Assembly: GCA_963920525.1 (NCBI GenBank)
Contig: OY986435.1
Coordinates: forward strand, 274,246,348-274,310,347
Length of the DNA stretch: 64,000 nucleotides
Reading direction: 5' to 3'
Origin: Dichetophora obliterata
Lineage: Eukaryota > Arthropoda > Insecta > Diptera > Sciomyzidae
The notes below the pieces were generated by a model. The model saw only the letters and a list, made by a program, of their open reading frames with translations, was not told the origin of the DNA and did no database searches. Positions 33,008-45,098 of this stretch are shown here, one piece after another (position 1 is the first letter of the stretch; the number at the start of each line of letters is the position of its first letter). A program made the position numbers and the translations under genes.

Positions 33008-34849
33008 CTACAACTGTATGTCGGTCTTGGCCTCATCTAAGAATTTGCGCCAGCCATTTCTGTCTTTCGGTTGCTGGTGCCGGTTGGAAATTCCAAGCTT
33101 CGTCAGGTTGTCCTCTACTTGGTCTTTCCAACGAAGATGCGGTCGTCCTCTTCTACGTTGACCGCCGCTGGGTACCGAATCGAACGTTTTCTTCACTGGA
33201 GCATAGTCTTTCATGCGCTGAACATGACCAAGCCAGCGAAGCCGCTCGATTTTAATGTGCTTGACTTTGTCGATGTTAGCGTACAGCTCATACAGTTCAT
33301 CAATCCACCGTATTCGGTACTCGCCATTGTCGCAGATTGGTCCGTAGATCTTACGAAGAATCTTTCTCTCGAATGCTTCTAAAGTCTTTTCATCTGAACT
33401 GCTCAGCGTCCAGGTTTGTGATGCATAAAGTTGGACGGGCATGATGAGCGATTTATAGAGCGTGATTTTCGTTCGTCGAGAGAGGGCTCTGCTTCTCAAT
33501 TGCCTACTGAGCCCAAAAGTAACACCTGTTGGCAAGAGTTATTCTTCGTTTGATCTCAATGCTGATGTCGTTGGTTGAGTTTTTGCTGGATCCCAGATAA
33601 ACGAAGTTATTCACAACCTCGAAGGAGGTATTGTCAACTGTAACGTGGGTTCCAAGACACTGGGACTGTTTGTTTGTTGACACCAAGTATTTCGTCTTAT
33701 CTGCATTCACTGCCAGACCCATTCGACTTGACTCTTTTTCTAATCTGGAAAATGCTGCACTGACCTCGCGCGTATTATGGCCAATGATATCTATGTCATC
33801 AGCATACGCAAGCAGCATAACACTCTTGTAGAATATTGTGCCACTACGTCTCAGATCAGCAGCTCGGATGATCTTTTCCATCATTAGGTTGAAAAAGTCG
33901 CACGATAAGGAATCACCTTGTCTGAAACCTCGTTTGGTAATAAATGGTGGGGAGAGGTCCTTCCCGATTTTAACGGCGCTGCTGGTGTTGCTCAGTGTCA
34001 TCCTGCAAAGTCGTATTAGTTTAGCAGGAATACCAAATTCAGACATGGTGGAGTACAGGTGCTTCCTTATTGGGCTGTCGAAGGCGGCTTTGTAGTCGAC
34101 AAAAAGATGGTGGGTGTCGACTTGTTTTTCTTGAGTCTTCTCCAAGATTTGTCGTAGCATGAAAATCTGGTCGATGGTGGACTTTCCAGGTCTGAAGCCA
34201 CACTGATAAGGTCCGATCAGTTCGTTTACAATGGGCTTCAATCTTTCACATAAAACGCTCGACAGGACCTTATATGCGATATTAAGAAGGCTTATCCCAC
34301 GGTAATTGGCACAGATAGTGGGATCGCCTTTCTTGTGGATTGGGCAGAGCACACTGAGATTCCAATCGTTCGGAATGCATTCTTCCGACCATATTTTGCA
34401 TAGAAGCTCGTGAATGCATTTAAGTAGAGCTTCGCCTCCGTTCTTAAACAGCTCAGCAGGTAAGCCATCAGCTCCCGCGGCTTTGGGCAGCGGAACCTCG
34501 ACGCTGTCATCCGCAATTGGGGTTTCCGGAATATCATCTCTATTGGCGGGATTGTTGTCAGCGTCGCCATTTAGAAGCTTAGAGAAGTGTTCCCTCCATA
34601 ACGTCAGTGTACTCTGGACATCTGTCACTAGATTCCCGTTTTCATCCTTGCAGGAAGAGGCCCCGGTTTTAAAACCATCGGCAAGGCGTCTTATTTTTTC
34701 GAAAAATTTTCGGGCCTCATTCCTGTCACCATACATCTCAATCTTCTCCTGCTCGCGCTTTTCTGCCTCTCTTTTTTTCCGCCTGAAAATATGTCTCTCT
34801 TCCCTCCTCTTTTCTTTGTATCGCTCCTTAGCAGCGCACGTTACAACCG
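33008..34849 (-). pseudogene. LINE reverse transcriptase and C-terminus, one frameshift
   Basis: The main frame ends near 33504 and the next begins at about 33535. One extra T in a T-run (codons for CYFWAQ versus CYFGLSRQL) splits them. Motifs in order: PIHKKGDPTICANYRGISLL, QCGFRPGKSTIDQIF, FVDYKAAFDS, RQGDSLSCDFFN and the catalytic LAYADDIDIIG. After the shift come LYASQTWTL, RLRWLGHVQRM and RRRGRPHLRWKDQVEDNL, typical of the C-terminus of this LINE group. The start codon of the long frame lies in flanking DNA; element sequence begins at 34849. No endonuclease domain remains. Only one lesion is visible in about 1.8 kb, so decay is slight. Confidence 0.85.
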
Positions 34850-35440
34850 ACCTTGCAATCACACATTTCCTTATATTCAAATAAGCAGAAGACAAAGTAA
34901 ATAAATATTATAAAAAAATTAATGATTTCCCAAAAGTCGGCTCGTTTTTCTATCATAAAGTGGATCACATTTGGATATATTTTTTAATTTTTTATAACTT
35001 AATAAAAGGACAAACAGTCCTGCAGCATTTAAATTTAAGAAAGTTGTAGCTATCTAGGTTAGATCAAAGATTCTAATTATAATTCAAAAGCGAAAGAAAA
35101 TATTAGGAAATTTAATAAAGTAGGCCAATTTTGTATCAAAAACTAATTTTGAAAAAATTCTGATAGCCTATTCGGATTAAACAAACGATTTTACATTCGA
35201 ATTTGTTACAGTCAAACGATTTCTATGACATAAATGTAAAAAGCAAACACGATTTGAAACATCCATTTTATACTTCTTCAAATTTACGTTATTTAGCGGA
35301 GCGCACCCAGTTTGGGAATTTTCTGGATTTGTTTCGAGTCACGTGCTTACATTACATCTAGGATTCAGAATCAAGCCTTGCGGGAGCTTTTAGAATATGT
35401 TTGGAAAATGTCAAGTTAGGTCAAGTTCGAATCTGAGCAA

Positions 35441-35661
35441 AATTGGATGAAAACCACGCCTACCTCCCATACAAAGTGACTTAACCAAACCGGGAAAATC
35501 TCTTTAAATTCCACAAAAATCAATTTAATGACTTCAAATTTCGCACAGTGTCTTAAATATTGAATATTTATTTTAAGTATTAAATTTGTAAAAATCGGAT
35601 GAAAACCACGTCTACCTCCCATACAAAGTAACTTAACCAAAACGGGAAAATCTCTTTAAAT
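35441..35661. repeat. Two ~68 bp direct repeats, 152 bp apart
   Basis: GGATGAAAACCACG(C/T)CTACC, followed by CTCCCATACAAAGT and GGGAAAATCTCTTTAAAT, begins at about 35445 and again at 35597 with few differences. The intervening DNA is AT-rich. Probably internal repeats of a dispersed element ending near 35760. Confidence 0.75.
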
Positions 35662-35725
35662 ATATTTAACAGTTTGCTTAGACTTTATATATACTCAAAT
35701 TCGGCCGTGGGGTATTTTAACTTCG

Positions 35726-35750
35726 GCCCAGTCGAAGGTAATTCCTTACT
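35726..35750. repeat. Dispersed-element terminus, also at window end
   Basis: GCCCAGTCGAAGGTAATTCC followed by TTACT is found in complement at 63974-64000 with one change. It resembles the end of a dispersed repeat common in higher flies (recalled, possibly Helitron-like). Confidence 0.5.
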
Positions 35751-36413
35751 AGTGTTATTTTCAAACTGTTTAAAGAAAATCAATATTAAGAATTCAAAAA
35801 AGGTAAGTTTTTGCATTATATTTTTAAAAAAATAACTACATAAAATAAAAATATGTATAAATATGTAAAAATATGTATGAATAACGTTTGAACACTTTGA
35901 AACCATTAAAAGATTTACTTTAAGACTTCTGCAAAAAGTATCAGTTTCGAAATGTTCAAGTATAGGAAAAAAGGAATGATTTGGGTACAATTGTCTTTTT
36001 TTATGACATCAACACGCAAAAAGCGTCAGTTCGATCAATGTAAAAGGGTATTGTGGAGACACCACTACTGATCCTTTTTGGAACTAGTTCAGATCTATTT
36101 ATTTATATCTATCTATAGCAAGCTGCTAGAGTTGGGTCGTTCCGGACCTGCATAGTTCATGGAACTATGTTCACTCTCGGACATACTAGTTCCAATCATT
36201 CCATCTGTACGATTTATGCATGTCCAAACAGTTCCGATTGCAATAAAATTTTTTAATTGATCAACATAAGCTGACCTCTCTTTCGCACTAAAAAGAATAA
36301 TAGCTAAAATTAAAAATGATATATCGTCATTTCAGTTGTGTGCATTGTTCAGCATTGCTGTTTATTTTTTCTTTTAACATATGAAGCAGAACAATCACAA
36401 AATGACATTGAAC

Positions 36414-37454
36414 TACGGTTGCCACCTTTGTGGGAAAAATCCCATTTGTGGTTATTTTTAATTACCGTGGGAAATGGGAATTCCCATGGGATTTTTTAAT
36501 TGAGTGTGGTTTTTTTTAATCCACGTGGGATTTTTTTGTTTTGTGGGATTTTTTAGTTTTGAAGGATTTCTTTTTATTTTTCAGTTAAAATATGTATAAA
36601 AATATACATAAAAGTGTATATTTTTCATATTTTGTTCATTGTTAAAATCGTCTCAACCCACCTATATGATTTTTGCAACGAATTCGTTAAAACTTCGATT
36701 ACTTTGGTTTAGTGGCAAGTTCTTTCACTCTTGACATAATTCCATGCATTGCAAAAATATGTTTCAATGATTTTTTTCTCTTTTTTTTATCAATATACAA
36801 AATTAGTATATCTTAAAATTGATTTGTGATTGACCCTTATTACGAGTCGTTTTCGACGTAATCGTCGCTGGTTATCGAACAACAAGCATCGAACGTCACA
36901 CTATGTCGAAATGTTCGTTGTTCATCGAATTTTCAGTCGAATAGAATTTTGCTTTTGATGCGGTGCGTGCTGACCAATAATTGTCGAAAAGATAAGAATT
37001 TTGTGATTGTGTTTTGCTTTTTAGAGACTAAAAACTAATTTGTAACTCTTTTTGTAAACTTTATACAGGTCTAAGGTGGATTAAACAAATATTTTTTATT
37101 AAATATTATTACTAAAAGACTAATTAAAACACATACGACGAAATATACTAGTTGTTCTCTTTATTTTTTTGTTTAATTTTTGACAATTTGTTGTCCGTAT
37201 TATTTACTGTGGTAATTTTTAATAGAAGAGAGATTTTTTGTGGTTTTTTAAATACAAATGGGATTTTTCGTGTTTTTTTTTATTTGCGTGGGATTTTCGT
37301 GGTTATTTTAATTGTCCGTGGGATTTTTTGTGTTTTTTTTTTAATTACGATGGGATTTTTTTTCAATCTTATACTATTGGAATTTTCGTAGTTATTAATT
37401 TTTGCTATTGTAGGAAAAAGGTTTTTTTCGTGGGAATTTGAGGTGGCAACCGTG
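36414..37454. mobile_element. hAT-like non-autonomous element, exact 8 bp TSD
   Basis: Terminal repeats (T/C)ACGGTTGCCACCT are inverted at both ends. CATTGAAC at 36406-36413 is repeated exactly at 37455-37462. An 8 bp duplication points to the hAT superfamily. Both ends hold a cluster of degenerate, directly oriented GTGGGATTTTT units spaced about 35-45 bp (roughly 36437-36575 and 37205-37435). The centre is AT-rich and has no transposase. Repeated subterminal motifs are where hAT transposases bind in known elements; here that is inferred. Confidence 0.85.
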
Positions 37455-37462
37455 CATTGAAC

Positions 37463-40284
37463 ATGCTTTTGTTACTTTCATTATTATAAAGAGAACTGCT
37501 GGAACTATATAGATGCAATTGAGTTTTGAGCATGATTCAATTATTAAAGGTTGTCCATTCGTTTGACAACACCCGTAAATTTGTAAAAACAAATATATTC
37601 TCTCTCAAATATAAATGACAACCAGGGTTTTGTGGTCTTCTATGAAAAAAGTTATTTTTCAGTGTTTTGTTGTGTATTTTTTTTTTAAAAAAGTAGTTAT
37701 TCTATATTTTGCTGTTAGCAGGAAGAAAATAGTGTGCATTGCGTTTATAATAATTATTGCTTTGATAATTATTATTGAAAATTGTTTTCAAATTTTGTTG
37801 CGAGCCGTTTTTTTTTTCAAATAATATATAAATCGCGACTATTAAGTTGTAATTATTAAAATAATTATTGGCAAAACAGTTTATTTTGGTGATGAAATTC
37901 AAAAATATAATGTGCCAGTGGATCCGATAAGCCGTCAGCGGTGTGAATAGATTTGCACAAAAAAATATTGAAATTAGTTTTTTAAAAACTTACTTACTTA
38001 ATTACTTACTTAATTTTCTATCAAAACAAACAAGCAGTGCAGAACGTAGTAGAAAAAGCAGCAGTGAAATGTATCCTTTGTTATTTATTACTGCGAAAAA
38101 GTATAATATTCCTACAACTGATTACTTTGATGGCATTAAAAAATTACTCTTTTGCTCTCCTCTTCAATTTTACTGGTGTATATCTTCATTCTTCTGAGTA
38201 AACGTCAAATGAATGGACAACCTGTAGTAATTGAATCATGCCTATTTCATAAGACAAAATCAACCGGACAAAAATCAAATTGATGTTTTTTTATCTTTTT
38301 ATGGCTTTAATGATTAATAGGGTTTAAAAAACAAAGTTCTAAGGGGTTGAGAAACATTTAAGGGATTAAAAAAAAGAGTTTGTGCCGAACAGGATCAAAA
38401 CAATATTTTCTTTGTACAAGCTTGTAAAACGTAACTAGCGCAGGTTAAAATGAAAGGTATGTTTCTTCATTTTTTAAGGATCTAAATAATAGGAATATTA
38501 CCTCAAAAATTCTTTTGTTCTTAGTTTAGCCTAGCCATTGAAAGTGTTACAGAACAAAAAATAAAAAAATAAAGGAACAGTTAATACAGTTTAAGGTATT
38601 ACTATATAAATGTTACACTTTTTCTGTACACCGTCTTCATGTTTTTTGTGTTTAAGGCAAATTAAGATTGGAAAAGACTTTTCAAATTAAATTTTTGTTT
38701 AATGTTTTAATTATTTTTAAAGTAATACATAAAGCAGATCAACGCGTTTGATTTTTTTTTTTATTAGAGAGTTTTGTTCGAATATTATTACAAATGTAAA
38801 CCATTCAAACAATGAAGAGGCACCATTCTGATTCTATGCTAGTTGAAAAAATAGTTGTTTGTTAGTCGTAAGCAATTTGTAAGTTTCGATCACGATTGCC
38901 TTCACCACAAAACAAAACTATTTCCTAAGTCAGACTATCTGACAATTTTCAAATACATAGCTGAATTCCCGAAGTTGCAAATTCTTCTAAGACTTTGCAA
39001 AGTCTTTGCTCCAGTGATTCACACTCACCGTCCCTACAATCTTTTTCAGCCCCAATAAAAGTTTTTTCTAAATCTATATTAATATCAACTTAAAATGAAA
39101 TGTTTGCATTTTCATGAATATTTGTGATAAAAAATTTTTATTTAAAAATCCCGGGATCCCTAAAGACAATCCCGGGATTTAAAGGGGCTTAAATCATCCG
39201 AGATCCCGGGATTGACTTCCCTAGTACATACGCCACACCCATGGGGTGCAAACGCCACAAAAGAAAACTCTGTATCATTAGATAATAAGTAGTGAATAAG
39301 ATATATTTAAAAAGAAACTAATTAAAAGCAAATACATTTAATTTCAATAAATTCAATTTTACGTTAAAAACAAAAAAACTCACGAAAAATTATGTTTAAT
39401 GTTAGTTTTTAGTTAGTTAACATTGTAAATTTATTTCGAAAATAAAAGTAGCTGCTTGCCGAAATATTCCTGGAGGATGTATTGGATCCGGCATCTTAAG
39501 CTTCAGATCACTATTCAATACATATGTATGAGACGTCTTTTTACATGGACTCACAGAAAAACCAGCTGTTTCCTTTTTTCTCAAAAAATCCACTTTGTGC
39601 TAATTTCTTTCTCAAAACATATTTTATGGCGAATACCATTTTAACCATTAAAACCTGAAATATATTTTGTATTTCTATGAAAAATATTCAATAAAGGACT
39701 GGTTTTCCATTCGCCTCATAAACTTTACGACGGCGTTGTCATAAATTAAGGGCACATAGTGAAGTCGTAATTTGAATCACTGGTTTCGCAGTTATTTTTA
39801 ACTTGGCATACTTTAATTCGTCGAATAGCTTATTCGAGCCTTATAAGCCGAAAAGAAAATCAATCCTTAATAGTTTTTATTTCAAGAAAAATGGCTGATG
39901 AATCTATCCTAAGGGGACCATACGCCGGCGAAACGGCCCCCAATGCACTTCGGCGCATGTACCCAATATGCAGGCATTCACTCAAACAAGTTTTTAATTT
40001 TTTTTTTCATCTATAAAACTAATTGGAGCGATATGTGATTGTGTGCACTAATATCACTGTTACAAGCTCACTCATTTTCAACTTTCCAAGCACTGAAATT
40101 ATTAAAAATTAATTATCGCACCCAAATACATATGTTTTCGCAGCACACCAAAAAATAAAAAAACACACTTTGTCGCAACCATGATTGGCGTTGAAATGTA
40201 ATTTTCATAGGGATGGAACTTTGTCGATACAAGCATTAAACCACTTTTTACAAACTGGACTCTCTCTCTGATTCGATCACTCAT
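37463..40284. other. AT-rich gap without recognised genes
   Basis: No gene is supported. ACTTACTTACTTAATTACTT near 37990 could be a LINE-type tail. A 67-residue frame at 38855-39058 is open but unrecognised. The palindrome cluster at 39148-39212 lies here, and a GC-richer patch near 39910-39960 has no identified function. Confidence 0.45.
39148..39212. repeat. Three ATCCCGGGAT palindromes
   Basis: ATCCCGGGAT, or one base longer, occurs at about 39149-39158, 39170-39179 and 39203-39212 in otherwise AT-rich DNA. They may be subterminal motifs of a lost element. Confidence 0.7.
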
Positions 40285-43180
40285 ATTTTGGGGTTGTTTC
40301 CTGACAGTGAGATCGTAGTAGCAGGCGATTTCAATGTCCACAACCCGGCTTGGTTACGTCACTCGGGCCCATTGACACCTGTTGGACAATATGTTGAGCT
40401 ATTTGCTGAATCGAACCAATTGATTCAGCTAGTGAAGGAGTCCACTTTTTTCCCCCAAAGTGATTTTTATAGCCATAACATCCTTGACCTTTTTCTGACT
40501 TCGCATCATGAAAATATGACATGAGTGTCAACGCACCTCTTGATTTTCCAAGATTCTAGATCTCCGCTGTTTTTCCATAATCTAACCCCTGCACCTTTAC
40601 GCCTAAAGCCCCGAAGAGGACTGCATGGTTTTATGGAAAGTCAAATTGGACTGCTTTAAATAATTTGTATCGCAGCTTCTTTCACTGATAGAAATGTGAA
40701 TGCCGCGGCTGTCATGGTACAAGAAATTATTTTATTGAGTATGTGGTCTTTCATTCCCAATAAGATGAGAGGCATTAAACTAAAAGATCACTCATGGTTT
40801 AATGAGACTTACAGGATTGCAGTCAGGTCCAAAGAGGAAGCCTTTCCGAATTGGCGTTCTAACAAGAATACCGACACTAAAATACTTCGCATCGAGGCAA
40901 GGAATCTCTGTAATGCAATTTTAAAACGCGAAAAGGTTTTGCACGAAGCTCGCATTCGAGAACAGGTTCTTCTCTGCCCCAAAGGGAGCAAAAATTGTTG
41001 GTAATTTGTTAAAAGAATTAAGAACCAGACATCATCATCGGTTCCAGCTCTTTTAAAAGATTACCAAATCTTCACTGACTCGGCTGATAAAGCGAACCCA
41101 TTGGCTAGATTGTTTGCACAAAATTCCACTCTCTCGGATAGCAATCAGCCACTGCCAGGGTTCAGGGTGGATCTTCTGCAATGCAGGAGATATACTTTCG
41201 AACGAGAGCAGTTAAAAGGGTCCTTACAAATCTCAACGTAAGCAAAGCCTCTGGTCCTGATGGCATATAGGCAATTGTGCTTAAAATGTGTGCTTCTTCG
41301 CTGGCTCGGCCTTTGCTCAACCTTTTCAACATCTCCTACAAAACAGGAATATTTCCATCTTGCTGGAAGGTGGCAAATGCCCAGCCGGTACCTAAAAAGG
41401 GTGATGCCTCGAACCCTGCAAACTACCGACTCATTGCGATATGCTCTACGCTTTCCAAAGTTATGGAGAGCGTAATAAACTTCAACGTTATGAACTATCT
41501 GGATCACAACCAACTGCTCAGTAACCGTCAATATGGTTTCCGTAGGGCTCGCTCTACTGGTGATCTTATATCGTTCTTAACCGAAGAATGGAATAAATGC
41601 TTTCACTTTTTCGGCGAGAGCAGGGTTGTTGCTCTGGATATTTTAAAAGCGTTCGACCGAGTGTGGCATAAAGCGCTCGTGTCAAAACTTGCTGAATATG
41701 GTTTTGGAGGTAACTTTGCTCAATGGATCACGTGTTTCCTCAAGGACAGAATGATTCGAGTCGTAGTTGACGGTATTTCGTCCGAATAGCACGCCATCAA
41801 CGCAGGAGTACCGCAGGGTTCAGTTCTATCACCAACCTTGTTTCTGGTTTTTATAAACGACCTTCTGTCGTTGACGCATAACCCAAAACATTCGTTTGCG
41901 GACGACAGCAGCATTTGTCATTCATATTCATTCAAAAAACGCCCAAGCCCTATGGAGATTGAGAGAAAAAGGCAAAATATGAATGACACACTCCTTAATA
42001 ATCTGCAAAAAATCTCCGAGTGGGGACTTGCTAATAGAGTAGAGCTCAATGCAAGCAAGACCCTGTGTTGTCTGTTAACCCACAAGCGTGTGAATTGCCC
42101 TTTAGCTCCTCTCATTATGAATGGTGTGGATCTTGTAGAATGAGCCGCTCTTGACGTTCTTGGCATATCGATCCAATATGATCTTCGTTGGATGATCATA
42201 TTTTCGATGCGTCGAAAGAAGCTAGGTTTTCTAAAACAGTGAAAAAAATATTTCACTTCAGCTGATCTTCGCATGATCTACACCTCATATATTAGGCCGA
42301 AAATGGAGTACAATTCGCACATTTGAGCAGGGGCTTTAAGATCTTATTTGGAGCTTCTGGACCGAATTCAATGTCGTGCGATATATTTGATAGGGGCTGA
42401 AAGTATTTCATTCTCTCTCAACTCTCTTGGGCATCGACGTAATGTAGGTAGCCTAATGGTCCAGTTAGCCTCGCATGGCATAGCAGTGCATGGCTTAACA
42501 AGCGTCACATCGAAATCTGTTTAATAGGATTTGTGTGTATCTGATTATGCACAACATGGCAACGCATGGCAATGCTCAGATAAAAACAGAAATGCATCTC
42601 TGACTACATAGATAAACATGGAAGATCTATTTCATTTTAATATTTGTGTATTCTTCTATGTATTTGACGTTTTGGCAAAACAGATGTGAAGTTGTAAAAT
42701 TGTTTGATCAAGTGCGGTTAATTTATTAAAATAAAATCGTTGTATTCTTTTTTTTATTGTTTTATTTTGACCATGTGACTATGCTTTGCATAATCACCAT
42801 TTATTTAGCTGTGTGCTAGCTGCTTATCTGCGTTGCATGCGCTGCTGTGCCATGCGAGGCTAACTGGACCATAAGCCTTCTGTACAGCCTAAGCCTTCTG
42901 TATAACCATGGGAAGTGTTTAAGGGAGATACATGGCCTGACGCCACCAGCTCGTGTGTGTTTCCCAGGTCCACTCGGGCAGCTGTCCCAGCCCACCCCTT
43001 TACCATTGCATCGATGCCTAATAGAACCTCGCACTACAGTGATAATTCGTTCTTTGGTCGCACGGTTAAGTTGTGGAATAGTCTCCCTGCGAGTGTGTTT
43101 CCCGGCAGTTTTGAGCTGTACAAATTTAAAACAAATCTTCACCGACACTACTCCATCTATCCACCCTCAAACTAACTATC
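40285..43180 (+). pseudogene. Decayed CR1/Jockey-like LINE, endonuclease and RT
   Basis: In order along the + strand: VVAGDFNVHNPAWL and LDLFLTS (AP-type endonuclease, 40310-40500), SWFNETYRIAVRSKEEAF (40790 on), PVPKKGDASNPANYRLIAI, QYGFRRARSTGDL and ALDILKAFDRVWHKAL (RT, 41390-41680), an in-frame stop at 41787-41789, FINDLLSLTHNPKHSFADDS with the catalytic ADD box (41850-41910), and near the 3' end SFFGRTVKLWNSLPASVFP (43050-43100). Stops and frameshifts break it into several frames. A 415 bp MITE (42457-42871) sits in the region after RT. The protein stop is at about 43173. The 5' boundary is uncertain. CR1 or Jockey group by motif style. Confidence 0.8.
42457..42871. mobile_element. MITE, 37 bp TIRs, TAA TSD, inside LINE
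   Basis: TGGTCCAGTTAGCCTCGCAT continues to a 37 bp inverted match between 42457-42493 and 42835-42871, with about four differences. TAA at 42454-42456 and 42872-42874 is the duplication. Removing the insert restores LINE reading sense (VGSL joined to SLLY...HGKC). The interior repeats GCATGGCAA-like words. Harbinger-like by target site; no coding capacity. Confidence 0.85.
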
Positions 43181-43254
43181 ACCCATCTTCCGAATCAACA
43201 CAATGCTTACACATTTATAAGGGGCATCCCCTGAGCGTTGGTTTAGCTAAAAAA

Positions 43255-44050
43255 AAATGTTGCCACCTAATAATATGTATCTTTAAGAATTTTAAACATA
43301 ATTAAACAGTGTTAAGGGGTCGCTGATTTCGAACCTGAATTCAGAATTTAAAAATACAATATGGTTATTAGGGCTGTCACCTTTATTTTTGTTTTTACGA
43401 ATTCGGTGCTGGCGCGAACACTAGGTAAAAATGGATCGCTGAATCCGACCGATCCGATCAAAATTAAGTATGAATCTTTTTTATAATAGGGTTGCTACCT
43501 CATAATATGAATTATTATAAATTTTGAACATAATTTAATAGTGACAGGGGGTCGCTGATTTCGAATCTGAAGTCAGAATTTTAAAATTAGATATGATTAA
43601 TAAGTGGAAACTCTATTATAAAAAATTACATAATTTTGAAATTCTGCCAAAGGTTTCGGATTCAGCAGCCCATTTTAACCTAATGTTCGCGCCAGCACCA
43701 AATTCGTAAAAATAAAAAATTAAGGTGGCAGCCCTATTAACCATATTGTATATTAAAATTTTGACCTCAGATTCAAAATCAGCGACCCCACTAAAATTTT
43801 AAATTCTAAATATTTAAATATTTAAATTTAAATTTTAAATTCTTAATAAAACATATTTTGAGGTGGTAGCCCTATTATAAAAAAAATTACATAATTTTGA
43901 AATTCCGACAATAGATTTGGATTCAGCGACCTGTTTTTACCTAGTGATCGTGTCAGCTCCAAATTCGTAAAAATAAAATAAATTTAGATGGCAACCCTTT
44001 GCACCATCATGAATTTTAGAATTCTGAGTTCAGATTCGAAATCTAATACT
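43255..44050. repeat. Cluster of direct and inverted ~130-230 bp units
   Basis: Two forward units start near 43258 and 43490 (TTGC(C/T)ACCT(A/C)ATAATATG, then GGGGTCGCTGATTTCGAA). Two reverse units follow, at about 43640-43790 and 43862-44045, with GGATTCAGC, CCAAATTCGTAAAAATAAA and GGCAGCCCTATTA complementing GGGCTGTCACC and ACGAATTCGGTGCTGG of the forward units. The set can fold back on itself. No terminal duplication was identified. Confidence 0.7.
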
Positions 44051-44432
44051 TTGGAAACTACTTATACTCATTCACTACATTATAAAGTGTAATGACTTTT
44101 ATTTTGGCTAGAAATAAATAAAAATGAAACAGAATAATATTAAGATACAAATCCGAGATTTTTATATATTTTTATGACAATTTCTTGAACATTTTTTTTT
44201 ATTATTTTTCAATTATATTAATGTTTTTTCTTGAATACTTTGAAGGGTGTTCTGGATATTTGTTTCGTAGTCGTGATAAAAGTAAAAGTTATGTTAAAAT
44301 ACATGATAAAAAAGTTATGTAGTAGGTATATTTTAATTCCTAAATTTGTAAAGTTGTTTTGACTCATATGACCTAGAAACATATAAACGTTTGTTTCTGG
44401 AATTAGAAAATCACTCAGTTGCATAATATTAT

Positions 44433-44629
44433 GAATGTATGGATATTATTGAATATATTGTCTTGGCTAATATTAGTATGTGCTAATATTTTTAAAGAAT
44501 CTTTGTTCAGATACTTCCCTATAGGAATGTATGGATAATATTAAGCTGAATATATTGTCTTGGCTAATATTAGTTAGTATGTGCTAATATTTTTAAAGAA
44601 TCTTCTGTTCAGATACTTCCCTACAGGAA
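44433..44629. repeat. Tandem duplication, ~92-100 bp unit
   Basis: GAATGTATGGATA begins both units (44433 and 44525). Each continues through ATATTGTCTTGGCTAATATT and TTCAGATACTTCCCTA. The second has small insertions (AAGCT, TTAG, C). Confidence 0.9.
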
Positions 44630-44869
44630 CAAACTAACTTGCTTTTAAAAACAACTAGTTAAAAAACTAATTAAAAATAAACTAGTTTATGAACAACTTT
44701 GAGTTATATTAAGGCGGCATCCACTTCAATTTGGAATAGTTTTTATTGCATTATATATGAACTAATTGAGAAACTACTTAAAAACAAGTGGTTTAAAAAC
44801 TTCTTTGAATTATGTTAAGGCGGCAACTACTCTGATTTTAACATGTTTTTATAGAAAATTTTTATTATA

Positions 44870-45098
44870 TGTAGGATTAAGCCTTGGATTAGCAAACAAT
44901 GTCTTTAGTTTAAATTCAATTTCGATTAGTTTATTGAGATTAAATGAAGTATATAAAGTAAGTTAAGTATATAAAAAGGATAATATTCTTCTTCGAAAGC
45001 GTGAGTGTCTATTTCTTCGACTACCGAACGAACAACCGTCTGCCAAGACTGCAACTACTGGACTACTTACTCTCGATCACAGGGTTACCAACACTACA
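44870..45098 (-). repeat. 3' LTR
   Basis: 229 bp, starting TGT and ending ACA. In the element's sense strand it contains a TATA-like CTTTATATAC and an AATAAA (complement 44930-44935), the usual LTR promoter and polyadenylation signals. The stop codon of gag-pol lies in its first bases. Confidence 0.95.

Larger units (their letters stand above)
31696..34849 (-). mobile_element. 5'-truncated LINE with 13 bp TSD, mariner nested in tail
   Basis: ACCTTGCAATCAC is present at 31683-31695 and exactly at 34850-34862. Between them is an endonuclease-less pol fragment on the minus strand and a TAAG-type tail (TAAGTAAGTAAGTA) interrupted by a mariner at 31715-32986. Removing the mariner leaves a continuous tail ending in TAAGTAGTA. 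The first three bases of the duplication are the outer end of the neighbouring SINE head, so the target was the SINE edge. RTE-like by motif style; the clade was not verified. Confidence 0.85.
34863..36405. other. AT-rich gap with direct repeats
   Basis: No gene is recognised. It holds the 152 bp-spaced direct repeat at 35441-35661 and a repeat terminus at 35690-35760, described separately. Confidence 0.5.

Noticed and set aside
38855..39058. 67-residue frame near the ATCCCGGGAT cluster
   Set aside because: It could be a transposase C-terminus, but no motif supports this.
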